Virus record (IMG/VR): IMGVR_UViG_3300024346_000031
Location: 21,551 to 85,550 of that record
Reading direction: 5' to 3' (one strand)
DNA: 64,000 nt
Origin: a virus
Shown here: positions 52,541 through 61,145 of the stretch, in pieces
Numbering within the stretch: position 1 is the first letter of the stretch
Layout: each line of letters begins with the position of its first letter
Notes under the pieces: model-generated
What the model saw: the letters and a program-made list of their open reading frames with translations, nothing else
The model's database searches: none
What the model was told of the DNA's origin: nothing
Made by a program: the position numbers and the translations under genes

Positions 52541-52933
52541 ATGAAAGAATTATTTTTACTTAGAGGTATTCCTGGATCTGGAAAATCAACAGTTGCTAGA
52601 TCTATCGGAGGAACACACTTAGAATCCGATATGTATTTTATAGATTCAATCACCGGAGATTATACTTTTAATCCAAATAAATTAAAAGAGGCACATGAAT
52701 GGTGTCAAGGATCGGTATTATCCTTTATGATTGCAGGAGAATCCAAAATAGTTGTTTCAAATACGTTTACTCAAGAGTGGGAAATGAATCCATACTATAA
52801 AATAGCAAAAGATAATAACTACATTGTGCATTCGTTAGTAGTTGAGAATAGACATAATGGAGTAGACACACATAATGTCCCAAAAGAAGTGCTATATAAC
52901 ATGCAAGAAAGATTTGAAATAAAATTAAAATAA
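52541..52933 (+). CDS. P-loop kinase-like protein
   Basis: 130 residues. Walker A GIPGSGKST (about residues 9-17) followed by the HLESDMYFID segment, as in the small AAA_33/polynucleotide-kinase-like family. The usual lid motif is not clear. It probably phosphorylates a nucleotide, nucleic acid or small molecule; the substrate is not known. It sits 1 nt before the cytidylyltransferase gene. Confidence 0.72.
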   Translation: MKELFLLRGIPGSGKSTVARSIGGTHLESDMYFIDSITGDYTFNPNKLKEAHEWCQGSVLSFMIAGESKIVVSNTFTQEWEMNPYYKIAKDNNYIVHSLVVENRHNGVDTHNVPKEVLYNMQERFEIKLK

Positions 52934-52934
52934 T

Positions 52935-53348
52935 ATGAAAATAGGCATTACATGTTCAACATTTGACCTTTTACATGCAGGTCATATTAAAATGCTAGAG
53001 GAAGCTAGAAGTCAATGCGACTATTTGATATGTGCACTTCAAACTGATCCAACAATTGACAGGCCTGATACTAAAAATAAGCCTATACAATCTTTAGTTG
53101 AAAGATTTATTCAATTAGAAGGTTGTGTTTATGTAGATAAAATTTTACCTTATCAAACTGAAAAAGATCTAATTGATATCTTTAGTTCATTTGAACTTAA
53201 TGTAAGGATTATAGGTGGCGAATATTTCGGTAAGGAATTTACTGCAAAAGATATTTGTAAAAAAAGAAATATAAATATATATTATAATAAAAGAGACCAC
53301 GGTTTTTCTACCACTGAATTAAGAAAAAGAATTAAAAATAATCCCTAG
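52935..53348 (+). CDS. Cytidylyltransferase, glycerol-3-phosphate type
   Basis: 137 residues, the size of TagD-like enzymes. The HxGH motif is HAGH (H14-H17) after TCSTFDLL, RIIGGEYFGKEFT is the conserved middle, and DHGFSTTELRKRI is the STT-x-x-(R/K) motif. These enzymes join CTP to a phosphate (glycerol-3-phosphate or a similar sugar/polyol phosphate) to make a CDP-activated donor. Together with the glycan genes at 62.2-64 kb it suggests the phage modifies a surface or DNA with an activated group; the substrate is not known. Confidence 0.82.
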   Translation: MKIGITCSTFDLLHAGHIKMLEEARSQCDYLICALQTDPTIDRPDTKNKPIQSLVERFIQLEGCVYVDKILPYQTEKDLIDIFSSFELNVRIIGGEYFGKEFTAKDICKKRNINIYYNKRDHGFSTTELRKRIKNNP

Positions 53349-53351
53349 TTA

Positions 53352-53528
53352 ATGCTAGATGAAAACCAAGTCGCTAAAGAAAAAATGCTTTTAGCAAAAT
53401 TATATGAATGTCAAGACCTAATGGAACATCTATTAAATGAAGGCACCGCAGATAAACACTACTTTCTTATTGAAATACTTATAAAGCGTTTAGAACTACA
53501 CCTACAACATAATCATGATTTAATGTAA
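53352..53528 (+). CDS. Small uncharacterised helical protein
   Basis: 58 residues (MLDENQVAKEKMLLAKLYECQ...), helical, with a His-rich end (LELHLQHNHDLM). No recognised family. Close spacing (3 nt and 2 nt) to neighbours supports it. Confidence 0.5.
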   Translation: MLDENQVAKEKMLLAKLYECQDLMEHLLNEGTADKHYFLIEILIKRLELHLQHNHDLM

Positions 53529-53530
53529 AT

Positions 53531-53881
53531 ATGAATAATATCACATCTCTACTTTACGGTATATTTTTCTTTGTACTCGGTCATATAGCCGTTTTTATAC
53601 AAATAAACGGTCAATTCAAATGGAGTTGGTTTCAAAAAAATGAATTGATATTAGCTTTATTTGGTGTTCCTATTTCGTTTCTTTATATATGGGGAACTAA
53701 GCACACAGTGACTGCAATGGATGGAGTACTATGGCCAACTAGATTCATTGGATTTGGAATAGGTATGGTAGTTTATGCGATAATGGTAAATTACTTTTTT
53801 AATGAAGCATTCACTTTAAAAATATTCGTATCGCTATTATTGTCAATAGCTCTTATTTCAATTAATGTTTTTTGGAAGTAG
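53531..53881 (+). CDS. Small integral membrane protein
   Basis: 116 residues with four hydrophobic spans (SLLYGIFFFVLGHIAVFI, LILALFGVPISFLYIW, FIGFGIGMVVYAIMV, IFVSLLLSIALISINVF). No recognised family. Ends almost exactly at the convergent metalloprotease gene. Inner-membrane role unknown. Confidence 0.6.
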   Translation: MNNITSLLYGIFFFVLGHIAVFIQINGQFKWSWFQKNELILALFGVPISFLYIWGTKHTVTAMDGVLWPTRFIGFGIGMVVYAIMVNYFFNEAFTLKIFVSLLLSIALISINVFWK

Positions 53882-53882
53882 T

Positions 53883-54638
53883 TTATTTGCTAGCACTGGC
53901 TTTTCTAAGTGTAGATTTTTCAGAATCAGTTAAACTAGACCATCCCGTACTAGATAGTTTATCTAAAATTATATCTATTTCTATTTGATTTTTAAATTGC
54001 TTAGGCTTGGGTTTACTGTAGCTTTTAAACTTAATTGGCTCTGGTTTTTTCTTAAGTTCATCGTGCATCATATTATTTACGCCGTCTATGTTGGATATAT
54101 CTTTATCATTTACACTTTTTCTTAATGATTCTAAATGGCTTTTAAAATATTGTCTAGACATTTTAGGATAAATTGCTGTCGCTTGTTTATAATTTTTTAC
54201 CCCGTTTGAGTCTAGTAAATGTTTAGATTTAATGATAGCTAGCCTGTCTGCTACTAATTCAATATTCATTAGTAAATCAACAGCTTTTTCTATATCTATA
54301 TTTGAATTATACGAGTCCCACATTACATCTTTTCCATATTTAGAATATTGATACTGATGAGACACTTCATGAAGTATTACATAAAGAGCATTTTCAATAG
54401 GTCTACTTAATATCTTATCTGCAATCACACATTTATCAGTTTTAGATATACCAGAAGCCCCGTATAATGTATCGAATCCTATTGCTTCGCATCCTGATTT
54501 TACTATATAATCTTTTAAATCATCTATTACATTATGATGATCTTTAAAAGTGTCTTTTAAAGTCTTAATAAATTGTCCTAATCCTTCTACGTTAGTTTTA
54601 GATTCAAACAATGAGAATGGTTTTATAAAGTTTTTCAT
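53883..54638 (-). CDS. Zinc metalloprotease with capsid-targeting-like N-terminus (second copy of the type)
   Basis: 251 residues. The first 15 residues (MKNFIKPFSLFESKT) fit the targeting pattern with a predicted cut after SLFE. HEVSH (H90, E91, H94) is a HExxH zincin site, and the NIELVAD segment (E127) supplies the third ligand. The C-terminal 70 residues are lysine- and proline-rich. It stands as a single late gene: AATAAATA repeats end about 13-20 nt before its start. It is only distantly like the 24109-24867 protease, so two separate proteases may be packaged. Substrate unknown. Confidence 0.7.
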   Translation of the reverse strand: MKNFIKPFSLFESKTNVEGLGQFIKTLKDTFKDHHNVIDDLKDYIVKSGCEAIGFDTLYGASGISKTDKCVIADKILSRPIENALYVILHEVSHQYQYSKYGKDVMWDSYNSNIDIEKAVDLLMNIELVADRLAIIKSKHLLDSNGVKNYKQATAIYPKMSRQYFKSHLESLRKSVNDKDISNIDGVNNMMHDELKKKPEPIKFKSYSKPKPKQFKNQIEIDIILDKLSSTGWSSLTDSEKSTLRKASASK

Positions 54639-54650
54639 AGATAATAACTA

Positions 54651-54675
54651 TTATTTATTATTTATTATTTATTTA
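54651..54675 (-). promoter_or_regulatory. Overlapping late promoter-like motifs
   Basis: The minus strand carries AATAAATA in overlapping copies (for example 54666-54659), ending 13-20 nt before the ATG at 54638. Repetition makes the exact used copy uncertain. Confidence 0.5.
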
Positions 54676-54711
54676 AACTATTTTACGGTATAGTGTATAA
54701 TATTATAAATT

Positions 54712-54725
54712 ATTAGTATAATATA
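54712..54725 (+). promoter_or_regulatory. TTAG-TATAAT promoter, predicted leaderless
   Basis: ATTAGTATAATATA with TATAAT at 54717-54722, ending 6 nt before the ATG at 54729, again placing the expected start of the transcript on the start codon. Confidence 0.6.
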
Positions 54726-54728
54726 ACT

Positions 54729-55697
54729 ATGAAAAATCTAGGATACTGTTGTATAAATTTATCTCTTAAACCTAATGGCGTATCTACTAATAGAGGTATG
54801 ATCAAGAGAACATTTCAAGAAAAAGGTTTACCTTACGCTAGTGAATTATCTTTAAAGAATATACTTGATTTAAAGAAAATACTAGAATGGAATGTAAAAC
54901 ATGACATAAAAATATTTAGAATGTCAAGTAGCCTTTTTCCATGGATGAGCGAATACAAATTTTCACAGCTACCTGATTACAAAGCTATCAAGAAAGCCTT
55001 ACGCGAAGCTGGGCAATATGTACTAGATAATGATTTAAGAGTAGGGTTTCACCCAGGTCAATATTGCGTACTTCCTTCGCCTCATCATAGAGTAGTTGTT
55101 AATAGTATAAATGATCTCGATAAACATTCTGAAATATTAGATTTAATGGGTCTTCCTAAAAATCATAAATATAGTTTAAATATTCACGTAGGTGGTACTT
55201 ATGGAGACAAAAAATCTTCTATAGAAAGGTTCATAGAAAACTTTAAAAAGTTATCTAAATCTACTCAAGCTCGTCTTGTTATAGAAAACGATGATAAGGC
55301 TAGTCAATATAGCGTAGTTGATTTATACGAAGGTTTATACAAACATATAAATATTCCTATTACATTTGATTTCTTTCATCATTTATTTTGCACAGGTGGT
55401 TTGTCTCAAGAAAAAGCTGCTAAACTAGCGGCCTCAACGTGGCCAGCTAATATACGTCCACTTGCCCATTTCAGTAGTAGTAAAAAACTCAATGAAGACA
55501 CTTCTGTTATGGAAAGATCTCATGCAGATTATTTATATGACAGTATACCTCAAATAGGTCAGCTTTTTGATATAGAAATAGAAGCAAAATCAAAAGAATT
55601 AGCGCTATTTAATTATGTAAAAGAGTCCCATAAAATGGAACTTAGGCCTACATTAGAATCTAAATCATTAGATACATCTTTAAAATTAAACCTATAA
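54729..55697 (+). CDS. uvdE: UV DNA damage endonuclease (UvdE family)
   Basis: 322 residues. UvdE core: LGYCCINLSL at the N-terminus, KIFRMSSSLFPW (about residues 59-70), RVGFHPGQYCVLPS (about 99-112), the NIHVGGTYGDK segment and the metal-binding PITFDFFHHLFC block (about 217-228), with E and H ligands around a TIM barrel. It nicks next to UV photoproducts, starting repair. T4 uses the unrelated glycosylase DenV for this. A sunlit aquatic habitat is suggested but not proven. Confidence 0.88.
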   Translation: MKNLGYCCINLSLKPNGVSTNRGMIKRTFQEKGLPYASELSLKNILDLKKILEWNVKHDIKIFRMSSSLFPWMSEYKFSQLPDYKAIKKALREAGQYVLDNDLRVGFHPGQYCVLPSPHHRVVVNSINDLDKHSEILDLMGLPKNHKYSLNIHVGGTYGDKKSSIERFIENFKKLSKSTQARLVIENDDKASQYSVVDLYEGLYKHINIPITFDFFHHLFCTGGLSQEKAAKLAASTWPANIRPLAHFSSSKKLNEDTSVMERSHADYLYDSIPQIGQLFDIEIEAKSKELALFNYVKESHKMELRPTLESKSLDTSLKLNL

Positions 55698-55701
55698 TAA
55701 C

Positions 55702-55878
55702 ATGAGTGAAGAGAGAAAGATCATTTCTGAAATAGTAAAAACAGTGCTTGATAACCCAAATTATGCAGATGCAGGTAAAGAATTACATAAATACGTAAAT
55801 AAACACCTAAGCTACAGAAAAGAGATTATTATGCAATATAGAAAACTAGACAAAAACAGCGGGAAAAGTGAAGTTTAA
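55702..55878 (+). CDS. Small uncharacterised protein
   Basis: 58 residues (MSEERKIISEIVKTVLDNPNYADAG...), helical. Starts 4 nt after uvdE and overlaps the next gene by 11 nt. No recognised family. Confidence 0.5.
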   Translation: MSEERKIISEIVKTVLDNPNYADAGKELHKYVNKHLSYRKEIIMQYRKLDKNSGKSEV

Positions 55879-56407
55879 ACAAAATAGAGGAGAATTTAGC
55901 TATAGCAATAGGAAATTTTTTAATAAGAAGAAAAAACAATCTATATTAGGAACTAAACCTGTTAAAAAATCTAAGGAAAATATACCATTGGGAGAATTCT
56001 CAAATGAAACTGATAAGGACATTAAGAAAATGTTAAATGGTTGGTATAAACCAAATTGGCTCCCTTCCGTAGAAACAGCTATTAGAAAAGGACAAAAAAT
56101 AGAGGCCATAAAAATATTTAAAACAAAAGAGGATCTACGATTATCACATGCTAAAAGCACAGTAGATACATATATTGAAACTGGTAACTGGCAGCACTAT
56201 CTCTTTTTAAGAAGAGGCAGATTAGATCAAGCGTTTATAAACGTAACAGGTTGCACTATTGAAAAGTTTGAAAAAGAGTATCATCTTAATAAAGAAGAGG
56301 CAGACCGTACATATGCAGATGCAAATCAACCTTTATTTACCATAGATACAGTATTAGCTGTAGCTCACGAATACGTAAATGTAATTAGAAAGGATTCCAA
56401 ATACTAA
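55868..56407 (+). CDS. Uncharacterised basic protein
   Basis: 179 residues from a GTG start that overlaps the previous gene; the frame has no better start nearby. The N-terminal 30 residues are strongly basic (SNRKFFNKKKKQ). The middle resembles a helical domain (VETAIRKGQKIEAIKIFKTKEDLRLSHAKSTVDTYI), which in other proteins binds nucleic acid. No recognised family. Confidence 0.55.
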   Translation: MKFKQNRGEFSYSNRKFFNKKKKQSILGTKPVKKSKENIPLGEFSNETDKDIKKMLNGWYKPNWLPSVETAIRKGQKIEAIKIFKTKEDLRLSHAKSTVDTYIETGNWQHYLFLRRGRLDQAFINVTGCTIEKFEKEYHLNKEEADRTYADANQPLFTIDTVLAVAHEYVNVIRKDSKY

Positions 56408-56418
56408 AAAATATTAAA

Positions 56419-56760
56419 ATGAGAAAGACACTGCAAAAAATAGCATGGAAAACAAATAAGTGGTCTATTAAAATAAGTCTACTTAATATTTATTTAGGTG
56501 GAGATAATCATAAATTTGGATTTCAAATACTTAACATAGATAACTCGCGTTCCTTTTGGTCTGGATCTTTATTTGAAATCACTTGGTATTTTCCAACAGT
56601 TACGCATGCTGGAGAACTAATAATTGATATTTTATTTTTATTTAAAAAATGGAATACTTGGTGCATTGATATGGACGAAAGAGTTTTATGGGGCTCAGGT
56701 CTCAGCAAATGGGAAAGAGTTAATAGATATGTTCACAATAAATTAAACCAATTAAGATGA
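56419..56760 (+). CDS. Uncharacterised tryptophan-rich protein
   Basis: 113 residues with many aromatic residues (FWSGSLFEITWYFPT and KKWNTWCIDMDERVLWGSGLSKWERV). No recognised family. Overlaps the next small gene by 4 nt. Confidence 0.55.
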   Translation: MRKTLQKIAWKTNKWSIKISLLNIYLGGDNHKFGFQILNIDNSRSFWSGSLFEITWYFPTVTHAGELIIDILFLFKKWNTWCIDMDERVLWGSGLSKWERVNRYVHNKLNQLR

Positions 56761-56894
56761 GTAAAGGAGAAATAAAACAATTAGCAGAAGAAATTAGTTT
56801 CAGATTATTAGCTACAAGAAAACATCCAGAACATGAATGGTTAATCAAGAGATTAAATAAGGCTATTAATGAAAAATCAAAAGAATATGAGTAG
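56757..56894 (+). CDS. Very small uncharacterised protein
   Basis: 45 residues (MSKGEIKQLAEEISFRLLATR...), helical; start overlaps the previous stop (ATGA) and its end overlaps the next gene. Spacing suggests a real gene; function unknown. Confidence 0.45.
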   Translation: MSKGEIKQLAEEISFRLLATRKHPEHEWLIKRLNKAINEKSKEYE

Positions 56895-57144
56895 AATAAA
56901 CACAATGGGTATAAATCCCAAAGACGGTGATCCAGTGGAGGTATGTTATGGATATGACAGTGTTCCTGGATTCACCTCAGGTTACTTTTTTCAAGTCTTT
57001 AGTAGTAATGAAGAAGACATAGCAAATGATCCCTCGGGTGAAGGAATGATTGTTAATGAAGGTTTCCTAGAAGGAATATCTAAACAGCAGTTATTGTCTA
57101 TAGCTACTAGGTACTCGGTTACTTTAAATTTTAAAAATGTATGA
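56869..57144 (+). CDS. Uncharacterised protein
   Basis: 91 residues; the start could instead be the internal ATG at 56887 (MSRINTMG), which would trim the overlap to 8 nt. Glycine- and aromatic-containing soluble protein (CYGYDSVPGFTSGYFFQVF). No recognised family. Overlaps the next gene by 4 nt. Confidence 0.5.
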   Translation: MKNQKNMSRINTMGINPKDGDPVEVCYGYDSVPGFTSGYFFQVFSSNEEDIANDPSGEGMIVNEGFLEGISKQQLLSIATRYSVTLNFKNV

Positions 57145-57395
57145 TAGGTTACTTAACTCAAACTAAGCAACAGAGGCATGTAAAAGGGGTAATTAAAAAA
57201 CTACTTAAGAGGTTTCCTCCTCATGGAAAAAAACACACTTCTTTTCTTTATAAATTGCTTGAAGAGAGACTAATAAGTTCTGAAATGGCCGTTGTCTTAA
57301 CTCATATAATAGAAAATCCGGATATCAAATATAAAATATTCTCCAATGGTACGTTATCTATAAATAAAAAAAGGGAATCCGAAGATTCCCTTTAA
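57141..57395 (+). CDS. Uncharacterised small protein ending in a terminator
   Basis: 84 residues; the basic N-terminal half (RHVKGVIKKLLKRFPPHGKKH) may bind nucleic acid. The end of the gene overlaps a hairpin terminator, so codon choice there serves both. Last gene of the 54.7-57.4 kb run. Confidence 0.5.
   Translation: MIGYLTQTKQQRHVKGVIKKLLKRFPPHGKKHTSFLYKLLEERLISSEMAVVLTHIIENPDIKYKIFSNGTLSINKKRESEDSL
57371..57392. terminator. Bidirectional hairpin terminator at the convergent junction
   Basis: AAGGGAATC-CGAA-GATTCCCTT (9-bp stem), flanked by an A-run on the left, lying between the convergent small-gene run (+) and the major capsid gene (-). Confidence 0.82.
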
Positions 57396-57417
57396 TATTA
57401 TAACTTCTCGGTTAAAA

Positions 57418-59112
57418 TTAAACTGAAGCGTTAGAAGGAGCTGCTCCACCTGTAAGTGTAGCTAAATCTCCGATAACGTCCATGTTAACATACTGAGTTT
57501 CTGGATGCCATCCAGCTTCAGTGATTGCGTAACGTGACTTCATTCCAATTTTTGGTGAGAAAGTACCTTCTGAAATAGTCTGTAAAGACTCAGCCATAAT
57601 ATATGGTAAGAATTTAACACCTGGTTCTTCGTCAGATCCTTTACGTCCGATAGTAATTCGAGAATCACCGAATCTTAAGTTAGGATCAACGTATACTTGA
57701 ACACCATAGACTTTACCAGCTGGGTATAAGTTACCAGCAACACCGCCCATATCAGATGGAGCTTGTGCAATTGAGTAACCAGCAACATCAGCTAATGCAG
57801 ATGCAACTCTACCGTTAGTAATCATGAATGTACCAGCACCGAATCTACCTCTATGGTAAATTAAGTTTGCTAATTCAAGAACCTTAGTAACTAATCTTCT
57901 TTGAATTGTAGATACGTTTTCAAAACCACCAACACCAGCGTTTAAGTCTAATGTAGTAATTCCAGCACCTTCAACGTTAGTTACTTCCGTATTATGGTCA
58001 GCAGCTAAAGTAAAGATTCTGTCAACTAATCTTTTGTTGATAGACTGTGCAAGTTCGTTAACTGCAACGTTCTCTAACATAGAGATTACGTCGAAGTTCC
58101 AAACTCGGTTAAGATCTTGAATCTGCTCAACAGATGCTGAGATAGATACTTGATCACCTTTTGCTTCAACAAATTTAGTAAACATTCTAAGACCCATTTG
58201 TCTGAATCTAGATAGTTCTCCTTGCTCTCTTGACATTGAGTCAGGAATCTGACCGTTAGTGTCTGTAAAGTAAGGTCCAGTGAAATCTTCTGTTGCATAA
58301 TTTTCATCAGCAACTGAAGTAAATCCTGAGATATGGTTTTCTAAAGCTGAAACTAAAGAAACACCTACTGAAGTAGTAGCTGGATCTAAGTCAATAGCTC
58401 CTAAACCTGCTGCTGCGGCACCACCACATGCAGTCATTGTGTTACCAGTGTTGATTAAATCAGCTGTAACATTTACAGCGGCACCACCATCATCAAGAAC
58501 TTTAAGGATCAATTGACCATCAACTCTTGAGAATCCTACAAATCTGTATGTACCAGCGGTAGTACCACCAGCGAATACAGTATCTGCAGTATCAATAGCA
58601 GGAACTGTTGCGAAGTCATCAACTGTGATTCCTTCTAATTTAACCATATATGGTTCAAAATCTGTATCTGTTCTACCACCGGCATATAAATAATCCAAGT
58701 AAGGTAAGAACCCAACCGGAGAATCCATAGGAACAACGGGAACAAGATCAAATCCGATCGTTTTTGCAGCTACTTGAATAGCAACTGGAAGTAACGATGG
58801 AAACTTATCTCCAGAACCAGAATCGGCATACGAACCTTTAACACCAGCATCTGAAAAAGGTGTCTGACCAGGTGTTGGAGCAACAGCGTTACCCATACCT
58901 AATACAGAACCTGGTTGTTGAAAAAACAACCCAGGTGCAGTTTGCTCAAAGAGAGGAGCGCTATTATCAAAAATAGCATGGTTATGCGCATATTCTGCTA
59001 ACCATTCTTGTCTCCCACTATCAGCTGTTACACCATGGCTTTCAAGCATTGGCTTCCAAGTATCGAGGATTCTAGAATCTGAAGTACGTTTAAAAACTTT
59101 TGTACGTGACAT
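57418..59112 (-). CDS. 23: Major capsid protein, gp23-like
   Basis: 564 residues (T4 gp23 521). The N-terminus SRILDTWKPMLESHGV matches the T4 start (LLNKWKPLLEGEGL), the part removed in T4 maturation, and FPSLLPVAIQVAAKTIGFDLVPVVPMDSPVG matches the T4 IPNLIAFDICGVQPMNSPTG block. A likely cleavage site lies near APLFEQT (about residue 60). GC and codon use are richer and more even than in neighbours, as is common for the most strongly expressed gene. It forms the head shell after cutting by the gp21-like protease encoded 17 nt upstream. No promoter of its own was found. Confidence 0.94.
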   Translation of the reverse strand: MSRTKVFKRTSDSRILDTWKPMLESHGVTADSGRQEWLAEYAHNHAIFDNSAPLFEQTAPGLFFQQPGSVLGMGNAVAPTPGQTPFSDAGVKGSYADSGSGDKFPSLLPVAIQVAAKTIGFDLVPVVPMDSPVGFLPYLDYLYAGGRTDTDFEPYMVKLEGITVDDFATVPAIDTADTVFAGGTTAGTYRFVGFSRVDGQLILKVLDDGGAAVNVTADLINTGNTMTACGGAAAAGLGAIDLDPATTSVGVSLVSALENHISGFTSVADENYATEDFTGPYFTDTNGQIPDSMSREQGELSRFRQMGLRMFTKFVEAKGDQVSISASVEQIQDLNRVWNFDVISMLENVAVNELAQSINKRLVDRIFTLAADHNTEVTNVEGAGITTLDLNAGVGGFENVSTIQRRLVTKVLELANLIYHRGRFGAGTFMITNGRVASALADVAGYSIAQAPSDMGGVAGNLYPAGKVYGVQVYVDPNLRFGDSRITIGRKGSDEEPGVKFLPYIMAESLQTISEGTFSPKIGMKSRYAITEAGWHPETQYVNMDVIGDLATLTGGAAPSNASV

Positions 59113-59129
59113 TTTCTAATTGATTTTTT

Positions 59130-61127
59130 TTATTTTTTGCGGCTTTCCGCATTTCTCATAAGAGAATCTATATAAGTCTGAGAGTAACCTCTCGTCATAT
59201 CAACTACCCGGTTTACTGGGATTGCACCTTCTGTACTTTGGCTCTCGTTGATTTGTTGTAATTTTCTATTTGCTTTTTCTCTTTCTACTCTTTCGTTAAC
59301 TCCTCTGAAATCTATTTCATCCCAGAAAGATTTAACTTGATATGGAGTGTTCAAGTTGTAAAGTTGAGTTTTAGTATGAATACGATTCTGTTCAGCTTCG
59401 TTCATATTACCCCAATCTGCTTTGTATTCGTTTGGCATATATTTAATATGATTAGGAATAGCTTTATTAACGTTTTCAACAATTGCTGAAATAATACTTG
59501 TTACATCAGCTTCGTTAAACCATACTGAAGCGTTTGTTGCTTCAACAACGGCTTGTTTAATGTTAGTATCTAAGTTATAGAAAGCGTCTTTCTTTTCTTG
59601 AGACAATACTTTTAAGAAAGGATATTTATTTTCTAATACAGCTGTTGCTGAGTTATTCTTTACAGTTTTTATTACTTCGTCAATTCCTTGAGTGATCGTT
59701 TCAATCTGCTGACTTTCATTTAATCCAGATACTTTATTTAGTAATCCTTTATTAGATGAAAACTTTCCACTGTTTAAAGATTCTGCAATATATTCAGCAT
59801 AACTAATCCCTTTTGAAGATTTTTCAGCTACATATTCAACATATTCTCTATTTAATTGTGAATTTTCAGCAATATATTCAGAAAACTGAATTCCTTTATT
59901 AGCACCTTCTGCTACATATTCAGTGTATTGAATACCTTTATCTACTTCTTCAGCTAAATATGATTGGTAATTAATACTCTTGTTTAAGTTCTCTTTTAAA
60001 TAATCTTGGTAATTAATGCTCTTATTTAGATTTTCACCTAAGTAATTTTGATAATTTAAACTTTGATTAAGTTTTTCTCCTAAGTAATTTTGATATTCAA
60101 TACCATTATTAGTAGTTTCAGCAACATGCTCAGTATATTTAACTGACTGATTTAATTTACTTGATAAATAATCAGTATATTTAGTTAAATTCTCAACTTT
60201 CTCAGCTAGGTAATTAACATATTTTCCCACGCCTGATGTTGGTGAAACTTCAACTGAATTAGTTTCTTTTGAAACAGATTCATTAACTGTTTTAAGAGCA
60301 GCCATTTCGTTTTGAATAGATTCAAATTTTTCTTTAACTATCTCAGTATAATGATTCATATCATTTTTATTAACATACTCGTTCATTTTGCTTTTATTAT
60401 TTTGATTGCTTAAACTATTAGCTAGCTTGTTATTATTTTTGTTATTTATCTTGTAAAATTTATAATTATTTGAAAAATTTAAATTTTCAGATATATCTTC
60501 TAATCTTTCTTTATTTATAAAGGAGTTTTCTTTTAATAAACTGTAATTTTCAGTTATCATATCGAAATTAGTCTTTAAGGATTCATTCACTGTTTTCTTT
60601 AAAACTGCTTCGGTAAATCCAGGCTCAGCAACCAGGTCATATGTAAAAATTCTATGAAGTTTTACTTTACCTTCATTTAGTACTTGTCCTGCTGCTCTGG
60701 AAGAAACTGATATATTAACACCTCCGTCGATAAGAGCTTTAGCTATTTTACCATTAGGCGTATTTTCTAAAATTCTAAGCTTAATGTTTACTTTATCTCC
60801 TCCATCATGTGTTAATCCTTCTATTATATGAGAAGCACTTTTAAGAGTTACTTCAAAAGAAGGTGGATGATCTAAATCTCCAACTAGTTGTCTAGTTTTT
60901 ATCTTTTCATTTAAATATTGTAAATGTGGAAGATATTCCTCTTTTTCATAAACACGTTGATTATTATTCTTTTGTCCAAAGACTGCGCATACTCCTTCGA
61001 GTATCGTGTTATTTACACCGTTACTTTTGACACTTAATTTTTCACCTACGTTTTCGACGATTAATACTATATCATCTCCGCTTGTGTTTTCTATGAAACT
61101 ACTTGGTTTTAGATTTGAACTATTCAC
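59130..61127 (-). CDS. 21: Prohead protease (gp21-like) fused to a repeat scaffold (gp22-like)
   Basis: 665 residues; T4 encodes gp21 (212) and gp22 (269) separately. Residues 1-200 are the serine protease: GDLDHPPSF with H87, then NISVSSRAAG with S142/S143, as in gp21 (His-Ser type). An N-rich linker (about 205-247) follows. Residues 303-456 are eleven copies of a 14-residue repeat (Y-x-x-Y-(L/V/I)-A/G-E...), each helical, most with a YLAE/YVAE/YIAE element fitting the gp21 cleavage pattern. Residues about 457-665 are a helical C-terminal domain. The scaffold is probably cut to small peptides on maturation. An internal ATG at 60386 (residue 248) could yield a separate scaffold protein. Confidence 0.88.
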   Translation of the reverse strand: MNSSNLKPSSFIENTSGDDIVLIVENVGEKLSVKSNGVNNTILEGVCAVFGQKNNNQRVYEKEEYLPHLQYLNEKIKTRQLVGDLDHPPSFEVTLKSASHIIEGLTHDGGDKVNIKLRILENTPNGKIAKALIDGGVNISVSSRAAGQVLNEGKVKLHRIFTYDLVAEPGFTEAVLKKTVNESLKTNFDMITENYSLLKENSFINKERLEDISENLNFSNNYKFYKINNKNNNKLANSLSNQNNKSKMNEYVNKNDMNHYTEIVKEKFESIQNEMAALKTVNESVSKETNSVEVSPTSGVGKYVNYLAEKVENLTKYTDYLSSKLNQSVKYTEHVAETTNNGIEYQNYLGEKLNQSLNYQNYLGENLNKSINYQDYLKENLNKSINYQSYLAEEVDKGIQYTEYVAEGANKGIQFSEYIAENSQLNREYVEYVAEKSSKGISYAEYIAESLNSGKFSSNKGLLNKVSGLNESQQIETITQGIDEVIKTVKNNSATAVLENKYPFLKVLSQEKKDAFYNLDTNIKQAVVEATNASVWFNEADVTSIISAIVENVNKAIPNHIKYMPNEYKADWGNMNEAEQNRIHTKTQLYNLNTPYQVKSFWDEIDFRGVNERVEREKANRKLQQINESQSTEGAIPVNRVVDMTRGYSQTYIDSLMRNAESRKK
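59760..60221 (-). repeat. Eleven tandem 42-bp repeats encoding the scaffold 14-mers
   Basis: In-frame repeat region of the protease-scaffold gene. DNA units are diverged, while protein units keep the aromatic/aliphatic positions and the Glu, so selection is at the protein level. Confidence 0.85.
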
Positions 61128-61145
61128 ACAGATTCTATTTTTTAT

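Noticed and set aside
59760-60221. Tandem repeats that might be read as a CRISPR array
   Set aside because: Units are contiguous, in frame, without spacers, and conserved as protein, so they are scaffold repeats.
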